From Candidatus Zhuqueibacterota bacterium (GTDB lineage: Bacteria > Zhuqueibacterota > Zhuqueibacteria > Zhuqueibacterales > Zhuqueibacteraceae): DNA of 58,221 bases. The notes under the pieces were generated by a model that saw only the letters and a program-made list of their open reading frames with translations, made no database searches and was not told the origin of the DNA. Shown here piece after piece: positions 6,749 to 15,579 of this stretch. Made by a program: the position numbers and the translations under genes. Where the stretch lies: NCBI GenBank assembly GCA_022616415.1, contig JAKEEU010000015.1:1-58221 (forward strand). The letters run 5' to 3'. Numbering within the stretch: the first letter of the stretch is position 1; each line of letters starts with the position of its first letter.

Positions 6749-9130
6749 TTATTGACTTGTTATTGCAGGCTCACCCGCTCTTTGCTTGTACCATCTCGCC
6801 ACCACCTCTGCCGCCGGCTTGCCGTTCGGCGTGAATTGATTGTCCTGCGGCCCGCCGTCCTCCAGCGTCGTCGGCCACTTCCACCAATAAATTCCGGCCA
6901 GCCAGTCGCCGTCTTTTTCCATGGATTTCTTTAATGCCTGGCTGATCGCTTCGTAGCAGCGGCGTTGCGCCTCGAGATCTACCGTCGTGCCACGCGAATC
7001 TTGATGCGGGCTTTTCCACGTTTGCGGCATCGAACAGAAGCCAATCTCCGTCAGCAGCACCGGCTTGTTAAATTTTTTCGCGATGGCGTGGATTTTTTCA
7101 ACCACCTTTTCGGCGCCCGCCATCAGCTCCGCGTCCGTCGGGTTCTCTTTTTCGGAAAGTGGGTAATAGCAGTCGATCCCAATCGCGTCGAGCGTCTCCC
7201 AAAACGCCAGGTTCTCAAATTCCAGCCCCCAGTTGGCGGCGTAAACCATCGGCCCGGAATAAAGTGAGCGCAGGCGCTTGATCATGCTTCGCCACTCCGG
7301 AGCATGGCCGACCGTTGCTTGCACCAGCTCGACGCCGACACAGAGCATGTCGAAATCATACATCTCGGCCAACATCGCATAGCCGCGTATCCACCGTTCG
7401 TAGCGGTCGAAAAAGATTTTCCACGCAGCCGGCGCCGGCATTTTGATGTCACCCGGCCAGCCGCGCCCCATCCAAATGTGCGGCTTGAGCATCACCCGCA
7501 TGCCGTGCGGCTTGGCAAAGCTTTGCGCGATGATCAGACTCTCGTCGCTTTCTCCATTGGGGCCGTTGCTGCGATTGAGAAACGCCGGTTCGCCCGTTTG
7601 GCGAAGATACCCGAACGGCGTCACCGAGATGGCATTCACCCCGAGCGTGGCGAGATTTGCCAACGCCTCGCGAGATTTGTGGCCGAGATAGCCGTTGTAA
7701 ATTTGATAGCCTTCGTGCGCGTAACAAAACCCGCGATGAAAATCGCTCGCCGTAATTGGAGGCGGCTGCGCATGGCGCAAAGCATTCGCGGCCGCTGCGC
7801 GCATCTTCTCCTGCCAGGCCGCAACTAAGTTCTGCCACGTCTCATTTTCTGGAAAATTGTTGGGCACTCCATTTTCCGGCCAGGTTTGATAGAGTTTTGC
7901 AAACTCATCCGCGCCGAATTTTTCCAACAAATAGGCTACGAAACTGCCGAGCAGAGGTTGGCGCACCAAATCCGATTCGGTTTCCCATATATTGGCTTCA
8001 AACAGTTCGGCCAATGGCGGCACATTTTGTGTTTGCACTATTCGTGCCGCCCAACCGGCATAACCGAAACCACGCCAGCGATCAGTCAATGCCGCCGCCA
8101 ATCCTTCTCGCAGCGCCGCGGACTTGCTCTCGCCCAACGCTTGTTGAATGAACCAATTGGCTTCGGCAAAAAAATCATCGCCGCGAAAATCCGGCAGCCA
8201 CAGCAGATGCGCTTCGTGGCGAGCTGCGTCGAGATGTCGCAAGTCCGTGTTGCCGGTGAACATCCCTTTCTCTTCGGCGCTGTCCCACAAATGCACGGTC
8301 AGCCGAGGCAATAAATCCATTTTCTCTTTGGGCACGTGAAGACGGCGAATCAGCTTAAAAAGATTTTCTTCATTGCGCTCGGCCAACGCCGCGATCTCCG
8401 CTTTTGAAAAATTTTTGCCGTGCGTGATATAAGAAAAGTGCAAGGTCATTTGGGCTTGTTTCTCATGGCCGTGCAAATCATATTCGCGCGCCCCTTCAGG
8501 TTGCCAGGCCTGTTCGCCTTCATCTTGGAAAAAACCGAACCGTACGATGCGGCCTTGTTGCACCACATAATATTCACTCATCTGGCGCAGCCGGCGTGAG
8601 CTTTTGTTCAGAAAATCGAGAATGGCGTTGTCGCTATTTCCGGTCAGCACGGTGAGAAGCTGAGAGGGGTTTTGCGGGTTGGGATTGAGCAGATACAAAA
8701 TATCATCGGGAGCGGTGTAGTCTTGCCCGCGAAAACGGAACCCATGATCCAAAAGCTCGATCGGCAATTGCGGCAACAGTTGCTGCAAAATCCTGTTGGA
8801 GCCAATCGCGCCCACCAACGACAGCGGCTTGCGGCCGAGGCTATCCGCCGGATATTCGGCGTCGCTGCGTACATATCGTTTAAACCACTCCGCATCGCGG
8901 TTGCGCCGTACGCTTTTATAATACTCGCGATAGCCGTCGGCGATCGCTTGCGGCGCCGCCGGATAAACGATCTGCGTGCCGCGATGGCGATAGGCCGATT
9001 CCCACAATTGCCGGCGCGTGGGGAGTTTTGCTTGTTGATTGGTTTGTGGTGATTTCTCTTGAGAAGCAAAGCTCACCAGCAAGGCGAGTGTAGCAATGAT
9101 AAGTAACGCAAACCAAATTGGGGCGCGCAT
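6749..9130 (-). CDS. Secreted two-domain protein: peptidase-MA-like region plus GH113-like glycosidase
   Basis: 793 residues with a signal anchor (about 5-22). The middle region (about 270-420) resembles peptidase MA/gluzincin domains, with the third-ligand-type motif REGLAAAL, but the expected HExxH reads HEAHL (about 304), so peptidase activity is doubtful. The C-terminal third (about 460-790) is a TIM-barrel glycosidase of the GH113 type: it opens RGFCYAHEGYQIYNGYLGHK, has the acid/base candidate Glu in VGVELVQAT (about 600) and the nucleophile candidate in LLTEIGF (about 694), and ends with an aromatic strand (GIYWWKW). GH113 members are usually beta-mannanases; the substrate here is unknown. 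Separate transcription unit. Confidence 0.75.
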   Translation of the reverse strand: MRAPIWFALLIIATLALLVSFASQEKSPQTNQQAKLPTRRQLWESAYRHRGTQIVYPAAPQAIADGYREYYKSVRRNRDAEWFKRYVRSDAEYPADSLGRKPLSLVGAIGSNRILQQLLPQLPIELLDHGFRFRGQDYTAPDDILYLLNPNPQNPSQLLTVLTGNSDNAILDFLNKSSRRLRQMSEYYVVQQGRIVRFGFFQDEGEQAWQPEGAREYDLHGHEKQAQMTLHFSYITHGKNFSKAEIAALAERNEENLFKLIRRLHVPKEKMDLLPRLTVHLWDSAEEKGMFTGNTDLRHLDAARHEAHLLWLPDFRGDDFFAEANWFIQQALGESKSAALREGLAAALTDRWRGFGYAGWAARIVQTQNVPPLAELFEANIWETESDLVRQPLLGSFVAYLLEKFGADEFAKLYQTWPENGVPNNFPENETWQNLVAAWQEKMRAAAANALRHAQPPPITASDFHRGFCYAHEGYQIYNGYLGHKSREALANLATLGVNAISVTPFGYLRQTGEPAFLNRSNGPNGESDESLIIAQSFAKPHGMRVMLKPHIWMGRGWPGDIKMPAPAAWKIFFDRYERWIRGYAMLAEMYDFDMLCVGVELVQATVGHAPEWRSMIKRLRSLYSGPMVYAANWGLEFENLAFWETLDAIGIDCYYPLSEKENPTDAELMAGAEKVVEKIHAIAKKFNKPVLLTEIGFCSMPQTWKSPHQDSRGTTVDLEAQRRCYEAISQALKKSMEKDGDWLAGIYWWKWPTTLEDGGPQDNQFTPNGKPAAEVVARWYKQRAGEPAITSQ

Positions 9131-9272
9131 ATTTCAATTTCGCGTCGAAAGGAATTTACGGAAAAAGAATTGTTGCCAAGATAGACAGCTAAGCTGGCAA
9201 ATCGTTCGATGTGCAAACCCGTAACCCGCTTCAAGCTACCAGCAACGAGCAACAAGCAACCAGCACCCAGAA

Positions 9273-10823
9273 TCACACCACCCACGCCTGAATTCTTTTG
9301 CCCGCAACCTCGTGCTCAGAAAACGTGTACGCTCTGGGAGCATTCTCTCGACGGTCGAAAACGACCAGATAACCGCGATTCAGGCTTTCGCTTTCGAGAT
9401 ATCGCACCAACTGTTCCAAACCATCTTCATACTTGCGCTCGCCGTACCACAGCTTGAGTTCCACCACTTCCTTCTGACTTCTGTAGCAGCAGAGCACGTC
9501 GATTCGCCCTTCGCCGGATTGCACTTCTTTGAACGTCCAACCTTTGCCATTCACCAACAAATCCAAATAGCTCAACAACAAGAGTTGCCCCGTTGCTTCT
9601 CTAAAATCCGGATGTTTGGTGATGGAGGCGCCTTTGGCTTTCATAAAAATTTGAAATTTGCCCAAGACGCGTCGAAAATCAAGATAGCCGTTTTCGTTTT
9701 CAAACTGATTGCCGGCGACGATGGCCCTGACCTCTGATGCGCCTAATTCTTCCTTGAAATGTTGATAGAGAACTTGCGTATAAATGAAATTAGCCAGGAT
9801 CAATTGCTGCTGCCCTTCGGCGAAGATGCCATATTTCACACCCAAATCGATGCTATCCGAGTGAATATTAAATTCATGCTTAGCGCCAATTAATAGATCT
9901 AACACGATTGGGAAAATTCCTGGCCGGCGGGCATTCTTGAAAAGGCTGTCAAAGTTAGGATTGCGGGATTTGACGAGTTTCTGAACCGCCTCTTCGGCAT
10001 AATCGATCTGAATCTTTTGCTGGCGATCCGGCACAATATTCTCGACCATCGTTTTGGCCAAAACCGAAACCAGCCAGGGGTGGCCATTGGTGACGTGATG
10101 AACGCGGGCTATGACAGCTTCATCAAACGCCTGTCCCGTCTCTGCGGTGTGTTGCGCATAATACTGGTGGATATTTTCAAGGCTAAAAGGAGGCAGCTCG
10201 TAGTCGATAGCGATATTGAAAGGCGAAGCGGAGCCGAGCGTCCGGCTTTCGTCGCGAACACGCGCTTTGAGATTCTTGATATCGTGCACGCCGGCCAAAG
10301 TTGCTGTATGAAAAGTGGGCAGCCAATCTCTCTCCAAATACATTTCCCGCAGAGCGCGCAAAAAGCTGATTACCGCCGTCTCGGGAATGGCATCAACTTC
10401 ATCGACCAGAAGCACCAATTTCTTGTCACCGACGGCCTTGCATAAAGCCCGAACATTTTTTTGAAAATTAAAGGTGCTCATTTCTTCCTGAGCCGCGGTT
10501 GGATCCCAAGTCAATGAAAATCCTGTTGCTTCGAGAAAGAGCCTGACTTTGTGCCAAAAAACGCGGTAAAATTCTTCGAGAGGCAAATCTGGTTTCTCGC
10601 CATAGCCTTCAAAGCTGATTAGAATGGGCAGAAAAACATTCGATCTGAGCAAATGCTGGGCAAAAAAGTTTAGCACCGTCGTCTTGCCAAACTGCCGAGG
10701 GCGATTAATGACGAAATACGTTCCGTTTTCGGCCAGAACCGTCAGTTTTTCAATTTGTGGCGTGAGATCGACGAAGTAATGTTTTTCCGGAATGATTTTG
10801 CCGGTAATATTGAACTGCCGCAT
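9273..10823 (-). CDS. AAA-like ATPase with C-terminal PD-(D/E)xK nuclease-like domain
   Basis: 516 residues. The N-terminal ATPase (about 1-300) carries the family-typical Walker A INRPRQFGKTT and Walker B VLLVDEVDAIP. The C-terminal region (about 430-516) carries GRIDVLCCY and VVELKLWYG, the spaced D and ExK of the PD-(D/E)xK fold, followed by a Gln-containing helix. This is the common AAA-ATPase/DUF-nuclease architecture found in large lineage-specific families in FCB bacteria and archaea; many are suspected to belong to mobile or conflict systems but have no proven role. No signal peptide. No partner gene adjoins it: the flanking genes are 142 and 88 nt away. Confidence 0.75.
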   Translation of the reverse strand: MRQFNITGKIIPEKHYFVDLTPQIEKLTVLAENGTYFVINRPRQFGKTTVLNFFAQHLLRSNVFLPILISFEGYGEKPDLPLEEFYRVFWHKVRLFLEATGFSLTWDPTAAQEEMSTFNFQKNVRALCKAVGDKKLVLLVDEVDAIPETAVISFLRALREMYLERDWLPTFHTATLAGVHDIKNLKARVRDESRTLGSASPFNIAIDYELPPFSLENIHQYYAQHTAETGQAFDEAVIARVHHVTNGHPWLVSVLAKTMVENIVPDRQQKIQIDYAEEAVQKLVKSRNPNFDSLFKNARRPGIFPIVLDLLIGAKHEFNIHSDSIDLGVKYGIFAEGQQQLILANFIYTQVLYQHFKEELGASEVRAIVAGNQFENENGYLDFRRVLGKFQIFMKAKGASITKHPDFREATGQLLLLSYLDLLVNGKGWTFKEVQSGEGRIDVLCCYRSQKEVVELKLWYGERKYEDGLEQLVRYLESESLNRGYLVVFDRRENAPRAYTFSEHEVAGKRIQAWVV

Positions 10824-10911
10824 GGCTATACCCTGATCGGTTTATTGTTGCCGAATGATTTATTTAAATTTAGGGAATGCAACGTTAAAAGTCAATCCGA
10901 ATTCTCAAAGC

Positions 10912-11934
10912 TCAACCTTGCCATGCCCGAGACGGTGACCCAATCTTCACTTGCAACTTGCCGTGAAAAGTGCCGACCGCAACTTCTTCCTCAAAAGGCC
11001 TGGCCGCTCGAATATCGGCTTTGTGCTTCTTGATCGTTGGCGGCAACGCTAGCAGGCAAGCCTCGAAAATATTGACGTGATCCGGAGACGGAGGCTGGAT
11101 GGGAGGATTGGCTCCCGGCAAAACCTGAAGCAGGTGGGGATAAGCTTCCGGCCCGGCAATCGGCCAGCCATGCAGCTCGATGGCATCGAGATCTTCAAAA
11201 GCAAGATAGATTGGCTCGGAAAAAATGACGCTGGCGGTTCGAAAGGACATGCGATCCGTATCGAAATGAGAGCCGATTTCATAAACTCGCTCAAGCTCTT
11301 CGGCGCTGAAAAAGAGCCCCAGACCAAATTCCGTTCCGCCGCTGCCCATGACGGCCAGATAAACCGGGCTGCGAAAGAACGCGGCACAGGAAACCTGCAA
11401 TGGACTGCGATCTGAAATAAAACGCCACGGCGCCTGTTCATAAAAAAACGCAGCAGCCCGAAAAAATGCCTCGGCGCGCTCCGGCGTGACGCCTTCCAAG
11501 CTCATCAAACCAGGCATGGATATTCCTTCATCATCTTTCCCCATTTGTTTCCTCATGAACGCCACAACTTTGTCGACGATCTTGAATTGGTCAACCAGCT
11601 CGACCGCTATACCGATGCTCCCGAGCTTTTCGCGCAGCAGCTCGGCAAACTCCTTTTCAACCACGCGCAAGTGGGTTGGCCGGCGCGCCGGCCCGGCCAT
11701 CGGCGTGGTCATGGCCTTGAGCACAAGGTCAACTGATTTTTGCAGAGCGGGCAGATCGCGCTCCATGTTGTGAATGATGATCGCTCCCGTTTGCTCCTCC
11801 ACCCAAATTTCCAAAACCGGACGGTAGGGGCCTCTTCTTTCTCCTGTAATCCAGGTGGGCATCTTGATCCGGCCGCCTTCCCATATTTCCAGTTCTTGTT
11901 GCGGAAACTTTTGAATGGTCTTGAGGCTGCTCAT
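10912..11934 (-). CDS. DUF6930/DUF7309-like protein, function unknown
   Basis: A 340-residue soluble protein. The N-terminal half, with RPVLEIWVEEQTGAIIIHN then RPTHLRVVEKEFAELLREKL, resembles DUF6930-type domains. The C-terminal half has paired strands around FFRSPVYLAVMGSGGTEFGL and IYLAFEDLDAIELHGWPIAG. The start at 11934 is chosen over 11955 because AAAGGAGAG lies just upstream. The gene follows the metallophosphoesterase-like gene by 33 nt on the same strand, so they are probably one operon together with the caspase remnant. No catalytic motif recognised. Confidence 0.6.
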   Translation of the reverse strand: MSSLKTIQKFPQQELEIWEGGRIKMPTWITGERRGPYRPVLEIWVEEQTGAIIIHNMERDLPALQKSVDLVLKAMTTPMAGPARRPTHLRVVEKEFAELLREKLGSIGIAVELVDQFKIVDKVVAFMRKQMGKDDEGISMPGLMSLEGVTPERAEAFFRAAAFFYEQAPWRFISDRSPLQVSCAAFFRSPVYLAVMGSGGTEFGLGLFFSAEELERVYEIGSHFDTDRMSFRTASVIFSEPIYLAFEDLDAIELHGWPIAGPEAYPHLLQVLPGANPPIQPPSPDHVNIFEACLLALPPTIKKHKADIRAARPFEEEVAVGTFHGKLQVKIGSPSRAWQG

Positions 11935-11967
11935 TTTTCTCTCCTTTAATCTCACGAGTAAACCAAA

Positions 11968-13425
11968 TCACCGAGAGAACTCAGCTTGATGCTGCACGTT
12001 TTTGAACCAATCATAATAAGTCAACCTGATTTTATCACTTTCCAGCTCCAGCAAGCAAAAGCCCTGATTCGCCAAATCCGGGCGCAGCTTCGTCCAGGCC
12101 GGAAACTTCGGGCTTAAATCGACCCAGAACGCCGGTGGTATCTCACTGCCCCTTTGCATTAATTTTAAATGTTTGGCGTGATTTTTTTCAACGTCTTTTT
12201 TGTAAATCGGATGGCCGGCGTGGCCGATGCAGCTTCCGATGAACGGTGCCTTCTCCGATTTATCGAACAACGTGCAATAATGTGTGTTGCCCCAAAACCA
12301 AAAGTCGATCAGCTTGTCTTGAATGAATGTCTCCAAGTCGCGGTACAAAGCACTGAATTCTTTGTTGCCCAGCTTGTACGGCTCGTTCGGGCTTAGCAAA
12401 ATGTTGGTGCGCTGGGGCGAGGCGGCTTTGCCTTCGCGCAAGCGCTCGCTGAGCCATTGATTGAGCGCTGTCACATTGTGCCGCCCGTCGGCATGAAACG
12501 CGGTGTCGATGCCGATGATCTGGTATTTTTGGTTCCAAATACAAAAATAGCTGCCTTCCTGCTCCTGCACGGTCCAGCCGGCTTTGGTGTTGCGCCGCTC
12601 ATAGATGCTGTCAAAATAGGGAATGGCGCCGGAATACATCTCGTGATTGGCATTCAAAGCAAACACACGCGCGCTTTGGGCCACTGGCTCGAGCGGCTCG
12701 ATAAAATAATGCCGGAACTCCGAGAAGCGGCCGGCATAATAAACATCGCCGAGATGAATGGCATAATCCGGATCGAGGCCGGCGATATGCTTGGCAATAT
12801 AGCGGGAGTGATGGAGGCCGGTGCCAAAATCCCCAAAGAGGGCAAAAGAGATTTTTTGTTCCGGATCCGCCGGCTGGCCTCGTCGATCTTTCATCTCATA
12901 TTTAAAGCCGCTGCCAAATTGCGTATGCAAAAGAAAGCGAGCTTTGAAGAAGTTGGGCTGCAAGTTTTGGCGCAGGACAAAGTAACCCGCATTGAAAAAC
13001 CAACCCAACGCATCTGCCTTCTGCTCAAATTGGTGATTATCCGGGTCGATTTCGATTTCCGGAAATTGGATCAGCTCCGCCGGCACTTTATTTTTTTTGC
13101 CACGCGGGCGCTTGCCGGCGTCTTTTCGGCGTCTGGCGTGCCTTTTTTCAAGAAAAGCAGCAGGATCATCGAATGCCTCGCGGGCCTCGACGATGGTGGT
13201 GTGAATCGCTTTATTCGTTAGCGGATAGTTGTTTTTAAAAAAGTTCAACACTGCCTCCGGCTGATCGCGCCAGAGATTTTCAATCTCGCGCAGTCCCGGC
13301 TCATCGAGCGGCGGCAGCTCAGAAGATCGTTCCGGCTCGCCGCTGCGTCTTCCTGGCTCGTCGTCGCCCGGCAAAGGGCCGAGGTAGCCCAGCTCGCGAT
13401 AGAGTTGTTTCAATTCGTCAGTCAT
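11968..13425 (-). CDS. Metallophosphoesterase-like protein with altered metal ligands
   Basis: 485 residues. A charged N-terminal region (1-160) of unknown fold precedes a calcineurin-like domain (about 190-400). Expected motifs appear in order: FGDFGTG (about 198), HLGDVYYAG (about 225) and NANHEMY (about 258). The two late ligand motifs are changed: the usual LLSHHQ-type segment reads LLSPNEP (about 344) and the usual GHEH reads WFWGNTHYC (about 380). Half of the metal site is therefore missing or remodelled, so the protein may be a pseudoenzyme or bind one metal. A strong ribosome site (GGAGGTGG) precedes the ATG. It lies 38 nt downstream of a caspase-like remnant and 33 nt upstream of the DUF6930-like gene, suggesting an old three-gene unit. 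Confidence 0.75.
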   Translation of the reverse strand: MTDELKQLYRELGYLGPLPGDDEPGRRSGEPERSSELPPLDEPGLREIENLWRDQPEAVLNFFKNNYPLTNKAIHTTIVEAREAFDDPAAFLEKRHARRRKDAGKRPRGKKNKVPAELIQFPEIEIDPDNHQFEQKADALGWFFNAGYFVLRQNLQPNFFKARFLLHTQFGSGFKYEMKDRRGQPADPEQKISFALFGDFGTGLHHSRYIAKHIAGLDPDYAIHLGDVYYAGRFSEFRHYFIEPLEPVAQSARVFALNANHEMYSGAIPYFDSIYERRNTKAGWTVQEQEGSYFCIWNQKYQIIGIDTAFHADGRHNVTALNQWLSERLREGKAASPQRTNILLSPNEPYKLGNKEFSALYRDLETFIQDKLIDFWFWGNTHYCTLFDKSEKAPFIGSCIGHAGHPIYKKDVEKNHAKHLKLMQRGSEIPPAFWVDLSPKFPAWTKLRPDLANQGFCLLELESDKIRLTYYDWFKNVQHQAEFSR

Positions 13426-13463
13426 TTTGCCACCTCCGGAAATGTTTTGATTTCAATTTACCG

Positions 13464-13652
13464 CTATATCTCCGACACGTGCCTGGTTATCGGATTGATA
13501 TGCACGCCGGGTTTTTTCTGATCGAGCGCATACTTCATCGAAACGCCTTCACGCAAATGCACCTGCTCGCTTTGGAGCGCGGGAATCAAGCCGAGGGCGC
13601 CGCTGTGGCAGCAATCTAAGTGGTCGATTCCCACAATAAGCGCTCTTCTCAT
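13464..13652 (-). pseudogene. Caspase-family protein remnant with internal deletion
   Basis: A 62-codon open frame joins the typical caspase-family start RRALIVGIDH directly to the catalytic-Cys segment DCCHSGALG and the following REGVS stretch, then degenerates. Full-length members have more than 100 residues between these points, including the catalytic His, so this copy cannot be active. The ribosome site GGAGGG and ATG are intact. On the same strand, 38 nt upstream of the metallophosphoesterase-like gene, which suggests that gene once worked with a caspase-type protease. Confidence 0.6.
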
Positions 13653-13803
13653 CACAGCTTCCCTCCGGTGATTTTGAAATATTGGGTTGGCGGTTTTCCG
13701 GCAAAAAACGCCTGCCTGGAGGCAAGATGTCTATCCCACTGGGTTGAAGCAAGCGTGGCACAAGATACTCAAATCTTTTGGAAAAGTCAAGATTTTCGGC
13801 AGC

Positions 13804-13840
13804 AAAAAAAAAAGCCGAAACGGCAGTTTCCGCTTCGGCT
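13804..13840 (-). terminator. Intrinsic terminator after the flavin reductase gene
   Basis: Read on the minus strand, AGCCGAA (13840-13834) pairs with TTCGGCT (13819-13813), with further G-C pairs inside, and is followed by about ten T. It sits 29 nt downstream of the flavin reductase stop, the expected place for a Rho-independent terminator. Confidence 0.85.
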
Positions 13841-13868
13841 GGGGCGATGGCGTTGGCCAAATCCAAAA

Positions 13869-14369
13869 TTAATGCGGGTTTCTCCGCGCCTCAAATTTAT
13901 GATATCCGCTTTGAAAATACAGCAACGGATCGTCATCCTGATTCCGCCCCAGCGCCAAGACCTCGCCGACGTAAATGGTGTGATCGCCGCCGGGGTACGC
14001 AGCGAAGAGCCGGCAATCGAGCCAGCCGAGTGATTCCAACAAAATCGGCGCGCCGGTCGCTTCGGTGCGAAATGGGATGCCGGCAAAGCGCTCGTTTGCT
14101 GCCAAATTATTGGTGGCAAAACGCCGCGCCAGCTCCTCCTGCGACGCCTTGAGAATATTCATCGCGAAGTTGCGGCCTGCCGCGATCAGATCGTGGCTAT
14201 GCGCGCTTTTGTCCACGCACACCAGCACCAATGGCGGCGTGAGCGAGACCGAGCAAAACGCGTTCGCGGTCAAACCGTGAATCTCCTCGCCGGCGCACGT
14301 GGTCACGATCGTAATGCCGGTGGCGAATTGGCTCAGCACTTGGCGAAAGAGATCGGGATCTATAGACAT
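13869..14369 (-). CDS. Flavin reductase family protein (FMN-binding split barrel)
   Basis: 166 residues, matching the short flavin reductases that supply reduced FMN to monooxygenases. Motifs: FATGITIVTT, GLTANAFCSVSLTPPLVLVC (flavin and substrate pocket), the segment SHDLIAAGRNFAMNIL, and PGGDHTIYVGEV with LLYFQSGYH near the end. No partner monooxygenase lies nearby. The start at 14369 (MSIDPDLF) is chosen although its ribosome site is weak, because every in-frame start further upstream would translate the dispersed repeat at 14421-14487. A terminator follows the gene, so it is monocistronic. Confidence 0.85.
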   Translation of the reverse strand: MSIDPDLFRQVLSQFATGITIVTTCAGEEIHGLTANAFCSVSLTPPLVLVCVDKSAHSHDLIAAGRNFAMNILKASQEELARRFATNNLAANERFAGIPFRTEATGAPILLESLGWLDCRLFAAYPGGDHTIYVGEVLALGRNQDDDPLLYFQSGYHKFEARRNPH

Positions 14370-14420
14370 AATGAAGTCAGGTAGCTTGTAAACTTGCAGC
14401 GTTTTTAGATTGAGTGAGCA

Positions 14421-14487
14421 TGTCATTCTGAGTGCAGCGACGAGGAATCTGTTTAGCAGCAGATTCCTCGCTACGCTCGGAATGACA
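14421..14487. repeat. TGTCATTC/GAATGACA palindromic element, copy 1
   Basis: Left arm 14421-14451 (TGTCATTCTGAGTGCAGCGA and so on) pairs with right arm 14460-14487 (ending CGGAATGACA) with few mismatches. Similar elements with the same ends occur at 16445-16532 and 26751-26821. A dispersed repeat, located in the leader of the flavin reductase gene. Confidence 0.85.
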
Positions 14488-14532
14488 ACCTTTTTATTCA
14501 AATGAAAAACGCTTTAAAAAAATTTGGTTATG

Positions 14533-14598
14533 CCAACGGATAAAAGCGGCCAACGGATATTAATTTTCGGTTATCCGTTGGCCGCCTTTATCCGTTGG
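14533..14598. repeat. Long hairpin, family A copy 2
   Basis: Arms 14533-14558 and 14573-14598 pair over 26 positions with one mismatch around a 14-nt loop. As in copies 1 and 3, CCAAC occurs twice per arm with starts 17 nt apart. The block between them is different here (AAAAGCGG instead of AGATGAAC) but is again complementary to its partner, so the structure rather than the sequence is kept. Confidence 0.85.
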
Positions 14599-14678
14599 GA
14601 AAAACTTTTAAATTTTTGAATAAACCAAATTCACAACTAATTTACAACCTGTGGCGCTAAAAAGCAAATGCGATATTT

Positions 14679-15578
14679 TTATAATCGCAGCGCCAAACCG
14701 GCGCGGCTGGGCAGCGCGCGGTAGATGGCTTTGGCGTCTTCGCGGGAAAGCTCGATCTCGATCCAGATCCGGTGCTGCGGCAATTGCAGATGCAGCAGAG
14801 CAACCAGCGCGCTGCCGGCGTCGCCGAAGACGCGGCGCATATCGTACCAGATTCTTCGCAACCGGCCTTTAAACGAGGGGGGCTGCGCCTGCTCGACGAC
14901 GAGCGTCAGGCTGCGGTCGAAGTGCAGGGTAAATTCCGCGTCGCGGTGCTCGATCGGAAGATCCTGGCCTTTGGATTCGCTGGCTTCAATCGTATCCTTC
15001 GGAGCTTCCTTGATGCGAATCGGCGCTTTCAGCAGCGTGGCCAATTCTTTTTGCACCACAAAAGGCTTGGAAAGCCACGGCTGCAGCCGGCCCTGCGCCC
15101 GCAAGCGTTTGATGACGCCGCTTCTCCGGTAGCGAAGAATTTTGCACTGCCGCATCGGCACGCCCTTGACCTCGAGGCTTGCAACGCTGTCAATCAAATC
15201 GACGCTCAGGCTGATCGAGTCGCCATTGGCCAGTTGCAGCCGGGTCTGCCAAAAGGCTTGATCGATCTCCAACGTCGCCATTTTCTCGGCCAGCTCGCGG
15301 CGTTCGGTGGAGATTTCCGTAAGTATCGAGTCGGCCAAAGGCTCTGCACTTTCTTTCGGCTCTTCTTCGGCGGATTCCGCAAATGGATTGGCCCCGACCG
15401 GCAACATCACGGTTAAAACGAAAACCAGCGCCACCGGAACGAGGAGAGAGACAAAAAAAACAACCTGGACTCTGCGGTTCTGCCGCAAGAAACGAAATTT
15501 TTTTGCAAACGAATTTGTTGCCGCCTCGCCCCAACTTTTGAGATAATTCAGAAAAGCCGGCCAGAGAGGTTGAGCCAT
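14679..15578 (-). CDS. Single-pass membrane protein coupled to an L,D-transpeptidase gene
   Basis: 299 residues. One transmembrane helix (about residues 38-60, VVFFVSLLVPVALVFVLTV) separates a basic cytoplasmic start from an extracytoplasmic domain with an acidic linker, a heptad-like helix (about 85-120) and a mixed alpha/beta C-terminal part. No known domain recognised. Its ATG begins 1 nt after the stop of the L,D-transpeptidase gene (TGAAATG), so the two are translationally coupled and probably act together at the cell wall. The in-frame start at 15638 would overlap that gene and lacks a ribosome site. Confidence 0.65.
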   Translation of the reverse strand: MAQPLWPAFLNYLKSWGEAATNSFAKKFRFLRQNRRVQVVFFVSLLVPVALVFVLTVMLPVGANPFAESAEEEPKESAEPLADSILTEISTERRELAEKMATLEIDQAFWQTRLQLANGDSISLSVDLIDSVASLEVKGVPMRQCKILRYRRSGVIKRLRAQGRLQPWLSKPFVVQKELATLLKAPIRIKEAPKDTIEASESKGQDLPIEHRDAEFTLHFDRSLTLVVEQAQPPSFKGRLRRIWYDMRRVFGDAGSALVALLHLQLPQHRIWIEIELSREDAKAIYRALPSRAGLALRL

Positions 15579-15579
15579 T

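Noticed and set aside
14370..14501. N-terminal extension of the flavin reductase to 14501
   Set aside because: The extension is the translation of the dispersed repeat at 14421-14487, not a protein domain.
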